Shown here: one piece after another, positions 1 through 6,881 of the stretch
How the letters are laid out: the number at the start of each line of letters is the position of its first letter
How positions within the stretch are numbered: the first letter of the stretch is position 1
The notes under the pieces: generated by a model
Database searches by the model: none
What the model was told of the DNA's origin: nothing
What the model saw: only the letters and a program-made list of their open reading frames with translations
Assembly: GCA_046565595.1 (NCBI GenBank)
Contig: JBKHYG010000123.1
Coordinates: forward strand, 1-14,256
DNA length: 14,256 nt
Source of the DNA: JBKHYG01 sp046565595
GTDB taxonomy: Bacteria > Actinomycetota > AC-67
Reading direction: 5' to 3'
Translations under genes and position numbers: made by a program

Positions 1-505
1 GGCGACGCGAGAGAGAGGGCGGCGTCAGGACGATCGGTGACAACCGGGCGTGGTCTCCCAACTCGAACTCGTCGCCTGCACGCAGCGGGGGGTTCCCCAG
101 CCGTGCGCGCGGCAACTGTGACACCGAGCCGAGATGCGATCGCGCGACGATGCCGCCTCGGAAAGCGATAGGGAAGCGGATGTGGTGGCCGGTCGACCTG
201 ACCTGCAACAGACCCTCGGTTTGGGAGGTTCGTGGTTCCCCCGGTATCAGTTCTCGTTCGCAGAGGGTCGCCTGTATGCCGGTGCCGATGACTGCGACCG
301 TGGTCCCTGCATCGACCTGGATGCTGGGGCCGATGAGTGTGGCTTCCAGCAGAGGAGCGTCGGGACCGTTACCGACGCATCGGTTCGCTGCGATCGCAGC
401 CAGAGGATCGAAGGGGCCAGAGCACGGTACTCCCAGATGTTGATGACCGGTCCGTCCTTGGTCCTGGATGGTGGTCGCTGGGCCCGGCTTGATGATGCGG
501 ATCAT
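1..505 (-). CDS. pxpC: 5-oxoprolinase subunit C (PxpC/KipA family, biotin-dependent carboxyltransferase-like), 3' part outside the window
   Basis: The reading frame is open from the ATG at 505 to the left edge, giving the first 168 residues of a protein that is normally about 290-330 long. Family landmarks are in order: QDQGR (14-18), GVPCSG (25-30), ANRCVGN (40-46), LEATLIGP (53-60), RGGIVARSHLGS (117-127) and the GD near residue 144. Together with PxpA and PxpB, PxpC forms the bacterial ATP-dependent 5-oxoprolinase that opens pyroglutamate to glutamate; older names are KipA and allophanate hydrolase subunit 2. Its ATG overlaps the TGA of pxpB by ATGA (502-505), so the two are translationally coupled. 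No frameshift or stop is seen in the visible part. pxpA, if present, would have to lie beyond the left edge or elsewhere. The assignment is firm at family level; the substrate is inferred from family and neighbour. Confidence 0.9.
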   Translation of the reverse strand, partial: MIRIIKPGPATTIQDQGRTGHQHLGVPCSGPFDPLAAIAANRCVGNGPDAPLLEATLIGPSIQVDAGTTVAVIGTGIQATLCERELIPGEPRTSQTEGLLQVRSTGHHIRFPIAFRGGIVARSHLGSVSQLPRARLGNPPLRAGDEFELGDHARLSPIVLTPPSLSRR

Positions 506-1119
506 GACCGCTTGAACCTGACCCGATCTCCCGGAACCCACAGCGTTGGACGCTCTCGGTTGGGATCCCAGATCGTCGCGTCGGTGGTGCCGACGACCTG
601 CCAGCCTCCCGGTCCCTCCAACGGGTAGACCCCCGCCCACCCTCCTGCGATGGCGACGCTTCCCGCCGGGATCGACACACGCGGGTTGGGGAGTCGCTTG
701 ATCGTTGTGAGGCGGCGGTCAAGGCCTTCTAGGTAGGCGAACCCCGGCTGGAAGCCGATGAAGGCCACCTCGTAGATCGGGCGCGAGTGCAGTTCGATCA
801 CTTCGTCGACCGAGACGACCAGGCTTTCCGCGATGGCTTCCAGATCGGGTCCGTCGTAGGTGACCTCGAGGGTGTGTTCGACCCCCGCCTCAGAAGCGAT
901 CTGGTTGGACAACGCCTCGGAGATGATCGGTTCGAGGTCTTCGGCCGTCAGGCTTTGGCTCGAGAGCAGGACCGTTCGGGTCCCCGAGACGACGCTATGC
1001 GCCTCGAGATGGTCGATCAGCGACCTGGCTACCTGGCGTGCCCGCTGCCCGGCGATCCGACGGTCTCCCTCGAATCCGACGCACAGCGTGTTCTCGGCAA
1101 CCGCGACGACCCGGAACAT
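502..1119 (-). CDS. pxpB: 5-oxoprolinase subunit B (PxpB/KipI family)
   Basis: This is a 205-residue protein beginning MFRVVAVAEN. Family motifs visible are LHSRPIYEVAF with His111, GFQPGFAYLEGLD (122-134), NPRVSIPAGSVAIAGG (145-160), VYPLEGPGGW (164-173) and the C-terminal WVPGDRVRF (194-202). PxpB is the partner of PxpC in 5-oxoprolinase, and in Bacillus the homologue KipI inhibits the sporulation kinase KinA. The start at 1119 was chosen because an open frame continues upstream but the similarity begins here, and because it lies two bases after the TAG of the preceding gene (1122-1124), which fits an operon. At 205 residues it is a little shorter than B. subtilis KipI, but it contains all the expected C-terminal motifs. 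It acts in the cytoplasm. Confidence 0.92.
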   Translation of the reverse strand: MFRVVAVAENTLCVGFEGDRRIAGQRARQVARSLIDHLEAHSVVSGTRTVLLSSQSLTAEDLEPIISEALSNQIASEAGVEHTLEVTYDGPDLEAIAESLVVSVDEVIELHSRPIYEVAFIGFQPGFAYLEGLDRRLTTIKRLPNPRVSIPAGSVAIAGGWAGVYPLEGPGGWQVVGTTDATIWDPNRERPTLWVPGDRVRFKRS

Positions 1120-1121
1120 CT

Positions 1122-1883
1122 CTAGAGGTACGCGCGTAGACGATCCAGGGCCATGTCTGCGAAGGACCCTTCGAACTCGAGTCGGGTTTCGGAGCGGCTG
1201 CAGCGTTGCACGCCTAGGCGACAGAACTCCAGCGCGTCTCCGCGGATGAGATCGGTCGCGTCCTGCGGGCCGAACGACCAATGCTGCTCCTGCCCGTCGA
1301 TCATCGCGTCGAGCTCTATCCGCAGGGACCGGTCGGCGGGCAAGGGGGTCTGGCTGACCGTGAAGGCGTAGGGGAGGGCGCGCGTGATCAGCCAAGCGAC
1401 GCTGCGGAGGCGTTGGTTCGCCTTCACTTCGATGCCGAGTGCGTCCCGGATGTCCAGCCCATGGGCCCAATGTTCCATCTGTCGTGCCGTAACCAGGGTG
1501 CGGGCGGTCATCCCAAGGCCCCACGGGACACGCTGCTTGGGATCTAGCTGACCGAAGGTCTCGTTCATAAGTCCACCCGACTCGCGCCACCACTCCAGGA
1601 CCGCCTTCGGTTCCATCGCGCGTCCCCGCTCGCAGCCGGACTGCGTGAAAGCTTCGGGGGTATCGAACCTGCCCACCTCGACATTCAGGGACCGAGGTCC
1701 GTCCGTCATGGTGTCGACGGCTATCTCGTTGGTGTCGGCCAGATGCGAAACCTGATCTCGGATGTCCCAACCTTGTGACGGAGTCGGCGTCGACCACTGC
1801 TCTGCGGACAGGCCGTTCAGTATCTCATCTAGTTCTCGCTGCTCGGCTTCGAGTTCGCCGAGGGCAGATCCCATGTCATCCAT
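1122..1883 (-). CDS. TIGR03084-type metal-binding protein (DinB/maleylpyruvate isomerase N-terminal fold)
   Basis: This 253-residue protein has the layout of the mycothiol-dependent maleylpyruvate isomerase / DinB-like superfamily. The N-terminal helical bundle includes GWDIRDQVSHLAD with His47, and a second metal-site block MEHWAHGLDIRDALG (136-150) carries Glu137, His138 and His141. These are the His/Glu positions that bind a divalent metal in this fold. The closest named family I recognise is TIGR03084, common in actinobacteria and of unknown substrate. The start at 1883 is preferred over the ATG at 1874 because a TACCCT -10 box ends 7 bases upstream, as for a leaderless transcript, and no Shine-Dalgarno is visible. 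It is the first gene of a unit with pxpB and pxpC (2-base gap to pxpB). The enzymatic role is not known; a mycothiol- or cofactor-linked transfer is only inferred from the fold. Confidence 0.82.
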   Translation of the reverse strand: MDDMGSALGELEAEQRELDEILNGLSAEQWSTPTPSQGWDIRDQVSHLADTNEIAVDTMTDGPRSLNVEVGRFDTPEAFTQSGCERGRAMEPKAVLEWWRESGGLMNETFGQLDPKQRVPWGLGMTARTLVTARQMEHWAHGLDIRDALGIEVKANQRLRSVAWLITRALPYAFTVSQTPLPADRSLRIELDAMIDGQEQHWSFGPQDATDLIRGDALEFCRLGVQRCSRSETRLEFEGSFADMALDRLRAYL

Positions 1884-1890
1884 GGATGCG

Positions 1891-1896
1891 AGGGTA
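1891..1896 (-). promoter_or_regulatory. putative -10 box for the TIGR03084-pxpB-pxpC unit
   Basis: On the minus strand the hexamer TACCCT is followed by exactly 7 bases and then the ATG at 1883. This is the spacing of actinobacterial leaderless promoters, where transcription starts at or next to the start codon. No good -35 hexamer is visible. The site lies in the 52-base gap shared with the divergent SDR gene, where TAGACT (1908-1913, plus) is a possible -10 for the other direction. Confidence 0.4.
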
Positions 1897-1935
1897 GCGC
1901 CCGTCCGTAGACTCGCCGCCGACCCAGGAGGAGCG

Positions 1936-2694
1936 ATGGAACTCGAAGGTAAGACGGCCTTGGTTACAGGGGCGGCCAGTGGACTCGGCCGTGCGGTCGC
2001 GGAACGACTGAACGAGGCCGGAGCGAACATCGTCATATGCGACCTGCCTCATCGAGCCGAAGAGGTCGAAGGGATGGGAGATCAGGTGATCTTCGCCGGC
2101 ACCGATGTGTCCGACGCCGAGCAGGTCCAGGGCGCCATCAGCGCGGCTGTCGAACGCTTCGGGGGCCTGCATGTCGCGGTCAACTGTGCCGGGATCGCCT
2201 GGGCCCAGCGCACCGTCGACAAGAACGGGCCCCATCCTCTCGAGGTGTTCCAGAAGGTCGTCGAGGTCAACCTGATCGGAACCTTCAATGTCATCCGGTT
2301 AGCCGCGGCCCAGATGGCCAGCCAGGAACCCGACGGCGAAGAGCGGGGCGTGATCGTCAACACCGCCAGCATCGCGGCCTTCGACGGCCAGATCGGGCAG
2401 GTCGCCTACGCAGCCAGCAAGGGCGGGGTCGTCTCCATGACCCTCCCGATCGCCAGGGACCTGTCGCGCCAGCAGATCCGCGTGTGCACGATCGCTCCTG
2501 GCACCATGAACACCCCGATGCTTGCGCTGCTGAGCGAAGAGCAGCGCAAGGCTCTAGCCGCCGGCATCCCACATCCCTCACGCCTGGGCGAGCCTTCAGA
2601 GTTCGCGGCGTTGGTGCAACACATCTGCGAGAACTCCTACATCAACGCAGAGGTCATCCGTCTGGACGGCGCTCTGCGGATGCCGCCCAGGTAG
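1936..2694 (+). CDS. short-chain dehydrogenase, 3-hydroxyacyl-CoA dehydrogenase type 2-like (HSD17B10 group)
   Basis: This 252-residue classical SDR has the NAD-binding glycine motif TGAASGLG (11-18), an acidic Asp36 near the end of beta-2 (ICDLP) that favours NAD(H), NCAG (83-86), Asn112, and the catalytic Ser145, Tyr158 and Lys162 (YAASK). The whole sequence follows the mitochondrial HSD17B10/3-hydroxyacyl-CoA dehydrogenase type 2 pattern, including GTFNVIRL, GVIVNTASIAAFDGQIGQ, MTLPIARDLS and the C-terminal EVIRLDGALRM. The likely reaction is NAD-dependent oxidation of 3-hydroxyacyl-CoA (for example branched 2-methyl-3-hydroxybutyryl-CoA) in beta-oxidation or isoleucine degradation. The start is set by a strong Shine-Dalgarno (AGGAGG at 1927-1932) four bases upstream; the open frame extends further upstream but has no support. 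Nearby etfBA fits an acyl-CoA oxidation role. Confidence 0.9.
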   Translation: MELEGKTALVTGAASGLGRAVAERLNEAGANIVICDLPHRAEEVEGMGDQVIFAGTDVSDAEQVQGAISAAVERFGGLHVAVNCAGIAWAQRTVDKNGPHPLEVFQKVVEVNLIGTFNVIRLAAAQMASQEPDGEERGVIVNTASIAAFDGQIGQVAYAASKGGVVSMTLPIARDLSRQQIRVCTIAPGTMNTPMLALLSEEQRKALAAGIPHPSRLGEPSEFAALVQHICENSYINAEVIRLDGALRMPPR

Positions 2695-2695
2695 C

Positions 2696-3217
2696 TCAGT
2701 CGATCCGCTTCAGGCCCGCGATGTGACGCTTCGCGAGTTCCTGATACGCGGACGGGTTGATGTTCACCCAGAACTCTGCAGGCGTTCCGGTGATCGGTCC
2801 CTTCACCTTCGCAGGAACCCCGACCGCCAACATCTCGTCGGGAACCTCCATGCCTGCCGGCACCAGCGCTCCTGCACCGACCATGGCGCGACGCCCGATC
2901 TTCGCGCCATCCAAGACCGTCGCGCCGTTCGCGATGAGAGCTTCGTCGGCGACGGTGGCGGCATGCACGACGCACAGATGGCCGACCGTCGCGCCGGCTC
3001 CGATCTCCACGCCTGGCACGCCGTGCAGCACCGACCCCTCCTGCACATTCGCGCCCTTTCGGACCGTGATGGGACCGAAGTCTCCTCGCAGAACCGCGAG
3101 CGGCCAGATGGACGCTCCCTCTTCGATCGTGACCTCTCCGATGATGACCGCATCGGGGTGGACGAAAGCGGAATCGGCGATGTTCGGGCGCTTACCTTCG
3201 AACTCGTAGAGCGGCAT
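2696..3217 (-). CDS. gamma-carbonic anhydrase-like left-handed beta-helix protein
   Basis: This 173-residue protein is built of hexapeptide repeats typical of the left-handed beta-helix fold. It carries the gamma-class carbonic anhydrase residues: LRGD with Arg44 and Asp46, NVQE (57-60), and the three metal-ligand histidines His65, His80 and His85 (the latter two in VGHLCVVH). The usual NVQD is NVQE here, a conservative change. Members of this group (YrdA/PaaY/CamH-like) are trimeric zinc or iron proteins; some hydrate CO2, while PaaY hydrolyses CoA thioesters in phenylacetate metabolism. Which applies here cannot be told. The start is supported by GGAAGGA about 5 bases upstream. The gene converges on the SDR gene with one base between the two stop codons, leaving no room for a terminator. 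Confidence 0.88.
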   Translation of the reverse strand: MPLYEFEGKRPNIADSAFVHPDAVIIGEVTIEEGASIWPLAVLRGDFGPITVRKGANVQEGSVLHGVPGVEIGAGATVGHLCVVHAATVADEALIANGATVLDGAKIGRRAMVGAGALVPAGMEVPDEMLAVGVPAKVKGPITGTPAEFWVNINPSAYQELAKRHIAGLKRID

Positions 3218-3467
3218 CGTGGTCCTTCCGTTGGGGTCGCGGTGAGACTGTCAGATTAGTCCCGAGTGCCGCATGTCCGGTTCGTTACCCATGGAACGGA
3301 TGTGACCACTGCGATTCGCCCTGCCTGCTAACTGCTACTGATTTGGTCGGAGTTCTTTGAAGATCTGGTGGGCGATGTTGCCGTTTCGCGGGAGGGAACA
3401 GCCGCCGGATGTTGAAACCCTTTGCCACGCGGATGCGAACGCACCACCGCGATCGGAAGGAGAGTCC

Positions 3468-3611
3468 ATGGTCACCTGGGTCCTTACGCAAGAGCCAGAC
3501 GAGCTGATCGCTCGGGTCTTAGAGATCGTCGAGCGCCGTCTCGAGAACGACCCGGACGAGGTTTCCTGGATGTGTGCCGATGTTCCCGCCATCGAGGCGA
3601 TCGGCGAGTAG
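3468..3611 (+). CDS. small hypothetical protein, 47 residues
   Basis: This short gene starts at an ATG preceded by a very good Shine-Dalgarno (GGAAGGAG at 3455-3462) and is followed 22 bases after its stop by a strong terminator palindrome. The protein is acidic (start MVTWVLTQEPDELIARVL). It looks like one long amphipathic helix (roughly residues 8-27, ending VERRLENDPD) followed by a short tail with SWMCADVP. It has no signal peptide or membrane segment. I do not recognise a family. The open frame continues upstream to 3357, but that part looks non-coding and lacks a ribosome site. The 250 bases upstream (3218-3467) hold no other convincing gene or promoter. Ribosome site, codon use and terminator together make a real gene likely; the function is unknown. 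Confidence 0.65.
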   Translation: MVTWVLTQEPDELIARVLEIVERRLENDPDEVSWMCADVPAIEAIGE

Positions 3612-3633
3612 CACAACGAGACTTCAACGAAGT

Positions 3634-3657
3634 GAGGGCTGCCCTAGGGCAGCCCTC
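3634..3657. terminator. perfect 24-base palindrome, probable bidirectional terminator
   Basis: A perfect inverted repeat (half-site GAGGGCTGCCCT) can form a 10-bp GC-rich stem with a CTAG loop. It lies between two convergent genes, 22 bases after the small gene's stop and 15 bases before the etfA stop on the other strand. There is no clear T-tract on either side, so it is either a GC-rich actinobacterial-type intrinsic terminator or an end-protecting hairpin. The position between converging genes supports termination for both. Confidence 0.75.
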
Positions 3658-3672
3658 TACTCGTTCCAGGGG

Positions 3673-4632
3673 TCATCCCTTCCGGGACTTGACCTCTTCG
3701 TTCAACTGGGGAACGATCTTCAGGGCATCACCGACGATCCCCAGATCGGCGAGGGAGAAGATCGGCGCTTCCTCATCCTTGTTGATCGCGATGATCCGAT
3801 CCGAGCTCTTCATGCCGACGATGTGTTGGGTCGCACCCGAGATCCCGACCGCGAGATAGACCTTCGGCTTGACGGTCTTTCCGGTCTGACCGATCTGCAA
3901 CGCATAGGGCACCCAGCCCGCGTCGACGACCGCGCGAGTCGCGCCGACCGCCGAGTTCGGGATCAGCCCCGACAGTTCCTCGAGGAGCTTGAAGTTGTCG
4001 GCTTGCTGCAGTCCTCGTCCGCCCGAGATCACCACCGAGGCGTCCTCGAGTTTCACGCCTGCCGTCGCTTCCTCATGCTTCGCGGTCACCTTCGCACCGA
4101 CGGCTTCTGCCGGGATGTCCGATGAGACCTCGACGACCGACGCCGAACCGCCAGAGGGTGACGCTTCGAAGGACTTGGGGCGGATCAGCACGATCCGAGG
4201 GCTGCCCGTCAGCGCAACCTCCACGATCTTCGAGCCACCGAAGATCGGCACGATCGCCGTGTCAGCGTCCTTCAGGTCGGTCACATTGTTGACCAGGGTC
4301 GCATCGAGCTTCGCGGACAACCGACCGGCGATGTCGCGGGCGTCGTAGGTGGCTGGGAAAAGCAGCAGGTCGGGCTGATGCTCTGCGACCAGGGCCGCGA
4401 TCGCGTGAGCCGACGCTGCTCCGATGCTCTCGGTGAACACCGGGGCGTCTGATGCGTAGACGGTCGACGCGCCGTGCTCGCCGAAGGCTTTGGCAGCCTC
4501 CGCCGAACCTGGCCCCAGCGTTACCGCCGAGACCTCGCCGCCAAGGCCCGAAGCCTTCGTCAGGATCTCCAGCGTCGTCTTGTATCCGGTCGAACCCGCC
4601 GTGGGTTCTCCGATGACCCATATCTTCGCCAT
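3673..4632 (-). CDS. etfA: electron transfer flavoprotein alpha subunit
   Basis: This is a 319-residue ETF alpha. The N-terminal domain (1 to about 190) is the divergent part, and the C-terminal FAD-binding domain shows VISGGRG (201-207), GATRAVVDAGW (230-240), QIGQTGKTVKPKVYL (246-260), GISGATQH (263-270) and INKDEEAPIF with ADLGIVGD (283-302). This is the complete family signature for FAD binding. With EtfB it forms the soluble heterodimer that takes electrons from acyl-CoA dehydrogenases and passes them to ETF:quinone oxidoreductase. Length is normal for the family. It follows etfB with one base between stop and start, so the two are one operon. It ends just before the palindromic terminator at 3634-3657. 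Confidence 0.97.
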   Translation of the reverse strand: MAKIWVIGEPTAGSTGYKTTLEILTKASGLGGEVSAVTLGPGSAEAAKAFGEHGASTVYASDAPVFTESIGAASAHAIAALVAEHQPDLLLFPATYDARDIAGRLSAKLDATLVNNVTDLKDADTAIVPIFGGSKIVEVALTGSPRIVLIRPKSFEASPSGGSASVVEVSSDIPAEAVGAKVTAKHEEATAGVKLEDASVVISGGRGLQQADNFKLLEELSGLIPNSAVGATRAVVDAGWVPYALQIGQTGKTVKPKVYLAVGISGATQHIVGMKSSDRIIAINKDEEAPIFSLADLGIVGDALKIVPQLNEEVKSRKG

Positions 4633-4633
4633 C

Positions 4634-5398
4634 TCAGATCACCTTCGCTTCCGCGAGGAAGTCCGCGATCTTCGCGGCCCCGCTGCCGTCATCGACGATC
4701 TTCTCGCCCGCGCCACGCTCCGGCGCATCGTTGACCGCCGCGATGTTCTGCTTCGGTGCGACCGCGCCGGCGTCCAAACCGAGATCTCCGAGCGACAACT
4801 GATCGACGGGCTTGGACTTCGCCTGCATGATGCCCTTGAGCGTCGGATACCGAGGCTCGTTGACGCCAGCGGTCACGGTTACGACGGCCGGGAGCGGGCT
4901 CTCCACCTCGTCATAGCCGGCTTCGGTCTGGCGCTGGATCCTCAAGGTCTGACCGTCCACCTCTAGCGACTTCGCGAAGGTCGCCTGCGGATAGTCGAGC
5001 AGAGCGGCCAGCGTCGCTGGGACGGTTCCGGTGTATCCGTCGGTGCTCTCGACGCTCGCGATAACCAGATCGGGAGAGACCCGCTCCACGCACTTGGCCA
5101 GCACCTTCGCCGTCGCAAGAGCGTCGGCTCCAACCAGTGAGTCGTCGGTGACGAGGATGCCTTTGGCAGCTCCCATCGACAACGCACGCCGGATCGCCTC
5201 CATCGCACGCTCTGGCCCCATCGACACGACCGTGACCTCACCGCCGGAAGCGTCCGCCAACTGGAGGGCCGCCTCGACGCCGAACTCATCGCCCGGATCT
5301 AGGACATTCTGTGGTACATCTCTCTTGAGGCGGCCGTCCACGAGCTCGTAAGCGTTGTTCGGATCGGGCACCTGCTTCACGCAGACAAGGATGTTCAT
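4634..5398 (-). CDS. etfB: electron transfer flavoprotein beta subunit
   Basis: This is a 254-residue ETF beta beginning MNILVCVKQVPDP. Seen are LDPGDEFGVEAAL (33-45), the nucleotide-binding ADALATAKVLA (91-101), ESTDGYTGTVP (117-127) and the family signature VNEPRYPTLKGIMQAKSK (179-196). ETF beta binds AMP structurally and contacts the dehydrogenase partner. The length matches group I ETFs that serve beta-oxidation rather than the bifurcating type, although that distinction is only inferred from overall similarity. No Shine-Dalgarno is visible. The start is confirmed by the conserved N-terminus. The 63-base gap upstream holds three tandem dyad symmetries listed separately. Confidence 0.97.
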   Translation of the reverse strand: MNILVCVKQVPDPNNAYELVDGRLKRDVPQNVLDPGDEFGVEAALQLADASGGEVTVVSMGPERAMEAIRRALSMGAAKGILVTDDSLVGADALATAKVLAKCVERVSPDLVIASVESTDGYTGTVPATLAALLDYPQATFAKSLEVDGQTLRIQRQTEAGYDEVESPLPAVVTVTAGVNEPRYPTLKGIMQAKSKPVDQLSLGDLGLDAGAVAPKQNIAAVNDAPERGAGEKIVDDGSGAAKIADFLAEAKVI

Positions 5399-5405
5399 GG
5401 CGGTC

Positions 5406-5441
5406 GGTTCTAGCCGAACCTGCCGCGGCAGGCGAATCGCC
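5406..5441. promoter_or_regulatory. cluster of three inverted repeats upstream of etfB (possible operator)
   Basis: Three dyads lie side by side in the short gap before etfB: GGTTC...GAACC (5406-5420), a perfect 14-base palindrome CCTGCCGCGGCAGG (5419-5432), and GGCGA-A-TCGCC (5431-5441). The third has only one central base, so it works as a DNA dyad rather than an RNA hairpin. This fits an operator for a dimeric repressor at the etfBA promoter, or a terminator for the split-barrel gene just upstream on the same strand. No regulator is encoded nearby. Confidence 0.35.
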
Positions 5442-5461
5442 GCGACTCTGGTTGGGTGGGG

Positions 5462-5950
5462 CTAGGGCGTGAAACCCTCGCTGCCGTAACTCATGATCCG
5501 TTCTGGCGACAAGACGATGAAGGTGCCGATCCAGTTGGGCAGATGTCCGTCTTCCAGGCGGAACGGCGCCCGAACCTCCAGTGACGCAGCGTTGGGGGTG
5601 AACAGACGGGTCGTGCCTTCGATGATCACGACGCCATGCGAGTCTGGGGTCTCCTCGTTGACCACCAGGCTCGCATGTGGCCTCTGTCGCAGGTTCGTGA
5701 TGCGCGTCGCCTCCGCGATCGATGCGATCACGATCCTCGAGTCAACCAACGCGAATCCCGTCGGGGCAGCGTGCGGTCGGCCATCGGGGCGTGTGGTCGC
5801 GAGCGCGGCGGTGCGACGGCGTGCCAGGAAGGTGACGATGTCCGCGCCACTTAGCCGGAAGCGTTCGGGGAAACTCGAACTCGTCGAGGGGGTCGCTCTG
5901 GCGAAGGTCGCGTCCTGGACGCGCTCTAGGAACTCGGACTGATCTGCCAC
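5462..5950 (-). CDS. pyridoxamine 5'-phosphate oxidase-like split-barrel protein (PPOX class, F420- or FMN-dependent)
   Basis: This protein of about 162 residues has the split beta-barrel pattern of the PPOX-class superfamily: LARRRTAALATTRPDGRPHAAPTGFAL (42-68), then ATRITNLRQRPHASLVV (81-97) and GVVIIEGTTRLF (106-117). Actinobacterial members mostly use F420 or FMN to reduce or oxidise small molecules; some bind haem. The cofactor cannot be settled from the sequence by eye. The start is taken as the GTG at 5950, which lies 11 bases after the lipoprotein stop; no Shine-Dalgarno is seen, so the start is less sure than the frame. It is probably co-transcribed with the lipoprotein gene upstream. 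The substrate is unknown. Confidence 0.78.
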   Translation of the reverse strand: MADQSEFLERVQDATFARATPSTSSSFPERFRLSGADIVTFLARRRTAALATTRPDGRPHAAPTGFALVDSRIVIASIAEATRITNLRQRPHASLVVNEETPDSHGVVIIEGTTRLFTPNAASLEVRAPFRLEDGHLPNWIGTFIVLSPERIMSYGSEGFTP

Positions 5951-5961
5951 GGATCGCGAGG

Positions 5962-6798
5962 CTACGCCGGACGCAGCGTCTCGAGCGTCTCGGTCAGGTT
6001 CCGGCTGAAGCGGGTCCCGTTGAGGCTGCCCTCGCTGCGTTCGACCGCGTGCACGATCAGGCGGTGATCGGGTGAGAGCTTCATCGTGATCTCGCTGTCT
6101 TGTTCCAGTCCGTCGCCTCGCACGGTTGCTCTCGCATCGATCACCAGTACACGGATGGAGGTGCCGTCGATCGAGTAGCGCTCGATCTCGCGCAGCGTTG
6201 CCTGATAGTCGGCGGTCAGTCCGTTGCACGAGCCGCCGCCCCGCCAGGTTCCGCCAACCTTCCAGGGGATCGGTAGCAGCGGGATCGGTTCTTCGGTCTT
6301 GCAGCGGAACTCTCGCTGATAGGTGCCGAACGAGATGCGCTCGACCACCTCGACCAGCAAGATGGCATCGGAGCGATAGGCGACCGTCGTCTCGCGGCTG
6401 CGCGAGGAGGAGTACCTGCGGAGCGTGCGCTGCCTGCGGGCGTTGCTAGGACCCGTCGGTTCGGAGACCTCGTAGGTGCCGACCGGTTCGAAGTCCGTCT
6501 CGAGCCCGCCGAAGGTCTGCTTGCCCTGCTGTCGGTAACGGTAGGTGCCTGCGCGCGCCGGTTCGGTCACAGGTTGGGTCGGCGGAGGGGGCGCGGCTGC
6601 GGCCGTGCGCGCGGGCGCGGAACCTCCGGGTACCTCGGGCGTGGTCGCGATCGGCATCCTGCTCGTGACCGATCGCGGTGCGGCGGTCCCGGTGGGGATC
6701 GGGTCCGCATCCGGGGTGCGTTGAGTTCCAGACGGAGTGCCCGAACTGCACGCACTCGCGGCTAACACCAGCGCGAGGATCAGGGGGAAGCGTCGCAT
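5962..6798 (-). CDS. putative secreted lipoprotein of unknown function
   Basis: This 278-residue protein has a short type II signal: MRR, a hydrophobic stretch (5-14) and ASAC with the lipid-modified Cys at 17. Residues 18-82 are a low-complexity Ser/Thr/Pro/Ala linker, as in surface lipoproteins that hold a domain away from the membrane. Residues 83-278 form a probably beta-rich domain with two cysteines (166 and 191) that could form a disulfide, GTYRYRQQGK (84-93) and GGTWRGGG (182-189). I do not recognise a named family, although the pattern resembles lipoproteins that bind hydrophobic ligands. The ATG at 6798 is chosen over the TTG further upstream because the signal begins there and a TACCGT -10 box lies 7 bases before it. 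Confidence 0.8.
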   Translation of the reverse strand: MRRFPLILALVLAASACSSGTPSGTQRTPDADPIPTGTAAPRSVTSRMPIATTPEVPGGSAPARTAAAAPPPPTQPVTEPARAGTYRYRQQGKQTFGGLETDFEPVGTYEVSEPTGPSNARRQRTLRRYSSSRSRETTVAYRSDAILLVEVVERISFGTYQREFRCKTEEPIPLLPIPWKVGGTWRGGGSCNGLTADYQATLREIERYSIDGTSIRVLVIDARATVRGDGLEQDSEITMKLSPDHRLIVHAVERSEGSLNGTRFSRNLTETLETLRPA

Positions 6799-6805
6799 GA
6801 CCGGG

Positions 6806-6811
6806 ACGGTA
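6806..6811 (-). promoter_or_regulatory. putative -10 box for a leaderless lipoprotein transcript
   Basis: TACCGT on the minus strand is followed by exactly 7 bases and the ATG at 6798, matching the spacing at 1891-1896. No -35 consensus is visible. It sits in the 83-base gap shared with the divergent IlvG-like gene. Confidence 0.4.
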
Positions 6812-6881
6812 TCGGGCGGCGACGAGGTCTGCAACGGTTGGCGATGTTGCCCCGCAACCGGGGTCGGGGCAGGATGGGGCG

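Noticed and set aside
134..628. Plus-strand open frames opposite pxpC
   Set aside because: The minus-strand frame carries PxpC motifs and is coupled to pxpB; the plus-strand frames show no family features.
6846..6858. Hairpin GTTGC-CCC-GCAAC upstream of the IlvG-like gene
   Set aside because: Only five pairs in GC-rich DNA, with no T-tract and no second element; too weak to call a riboswitch or attenuator.
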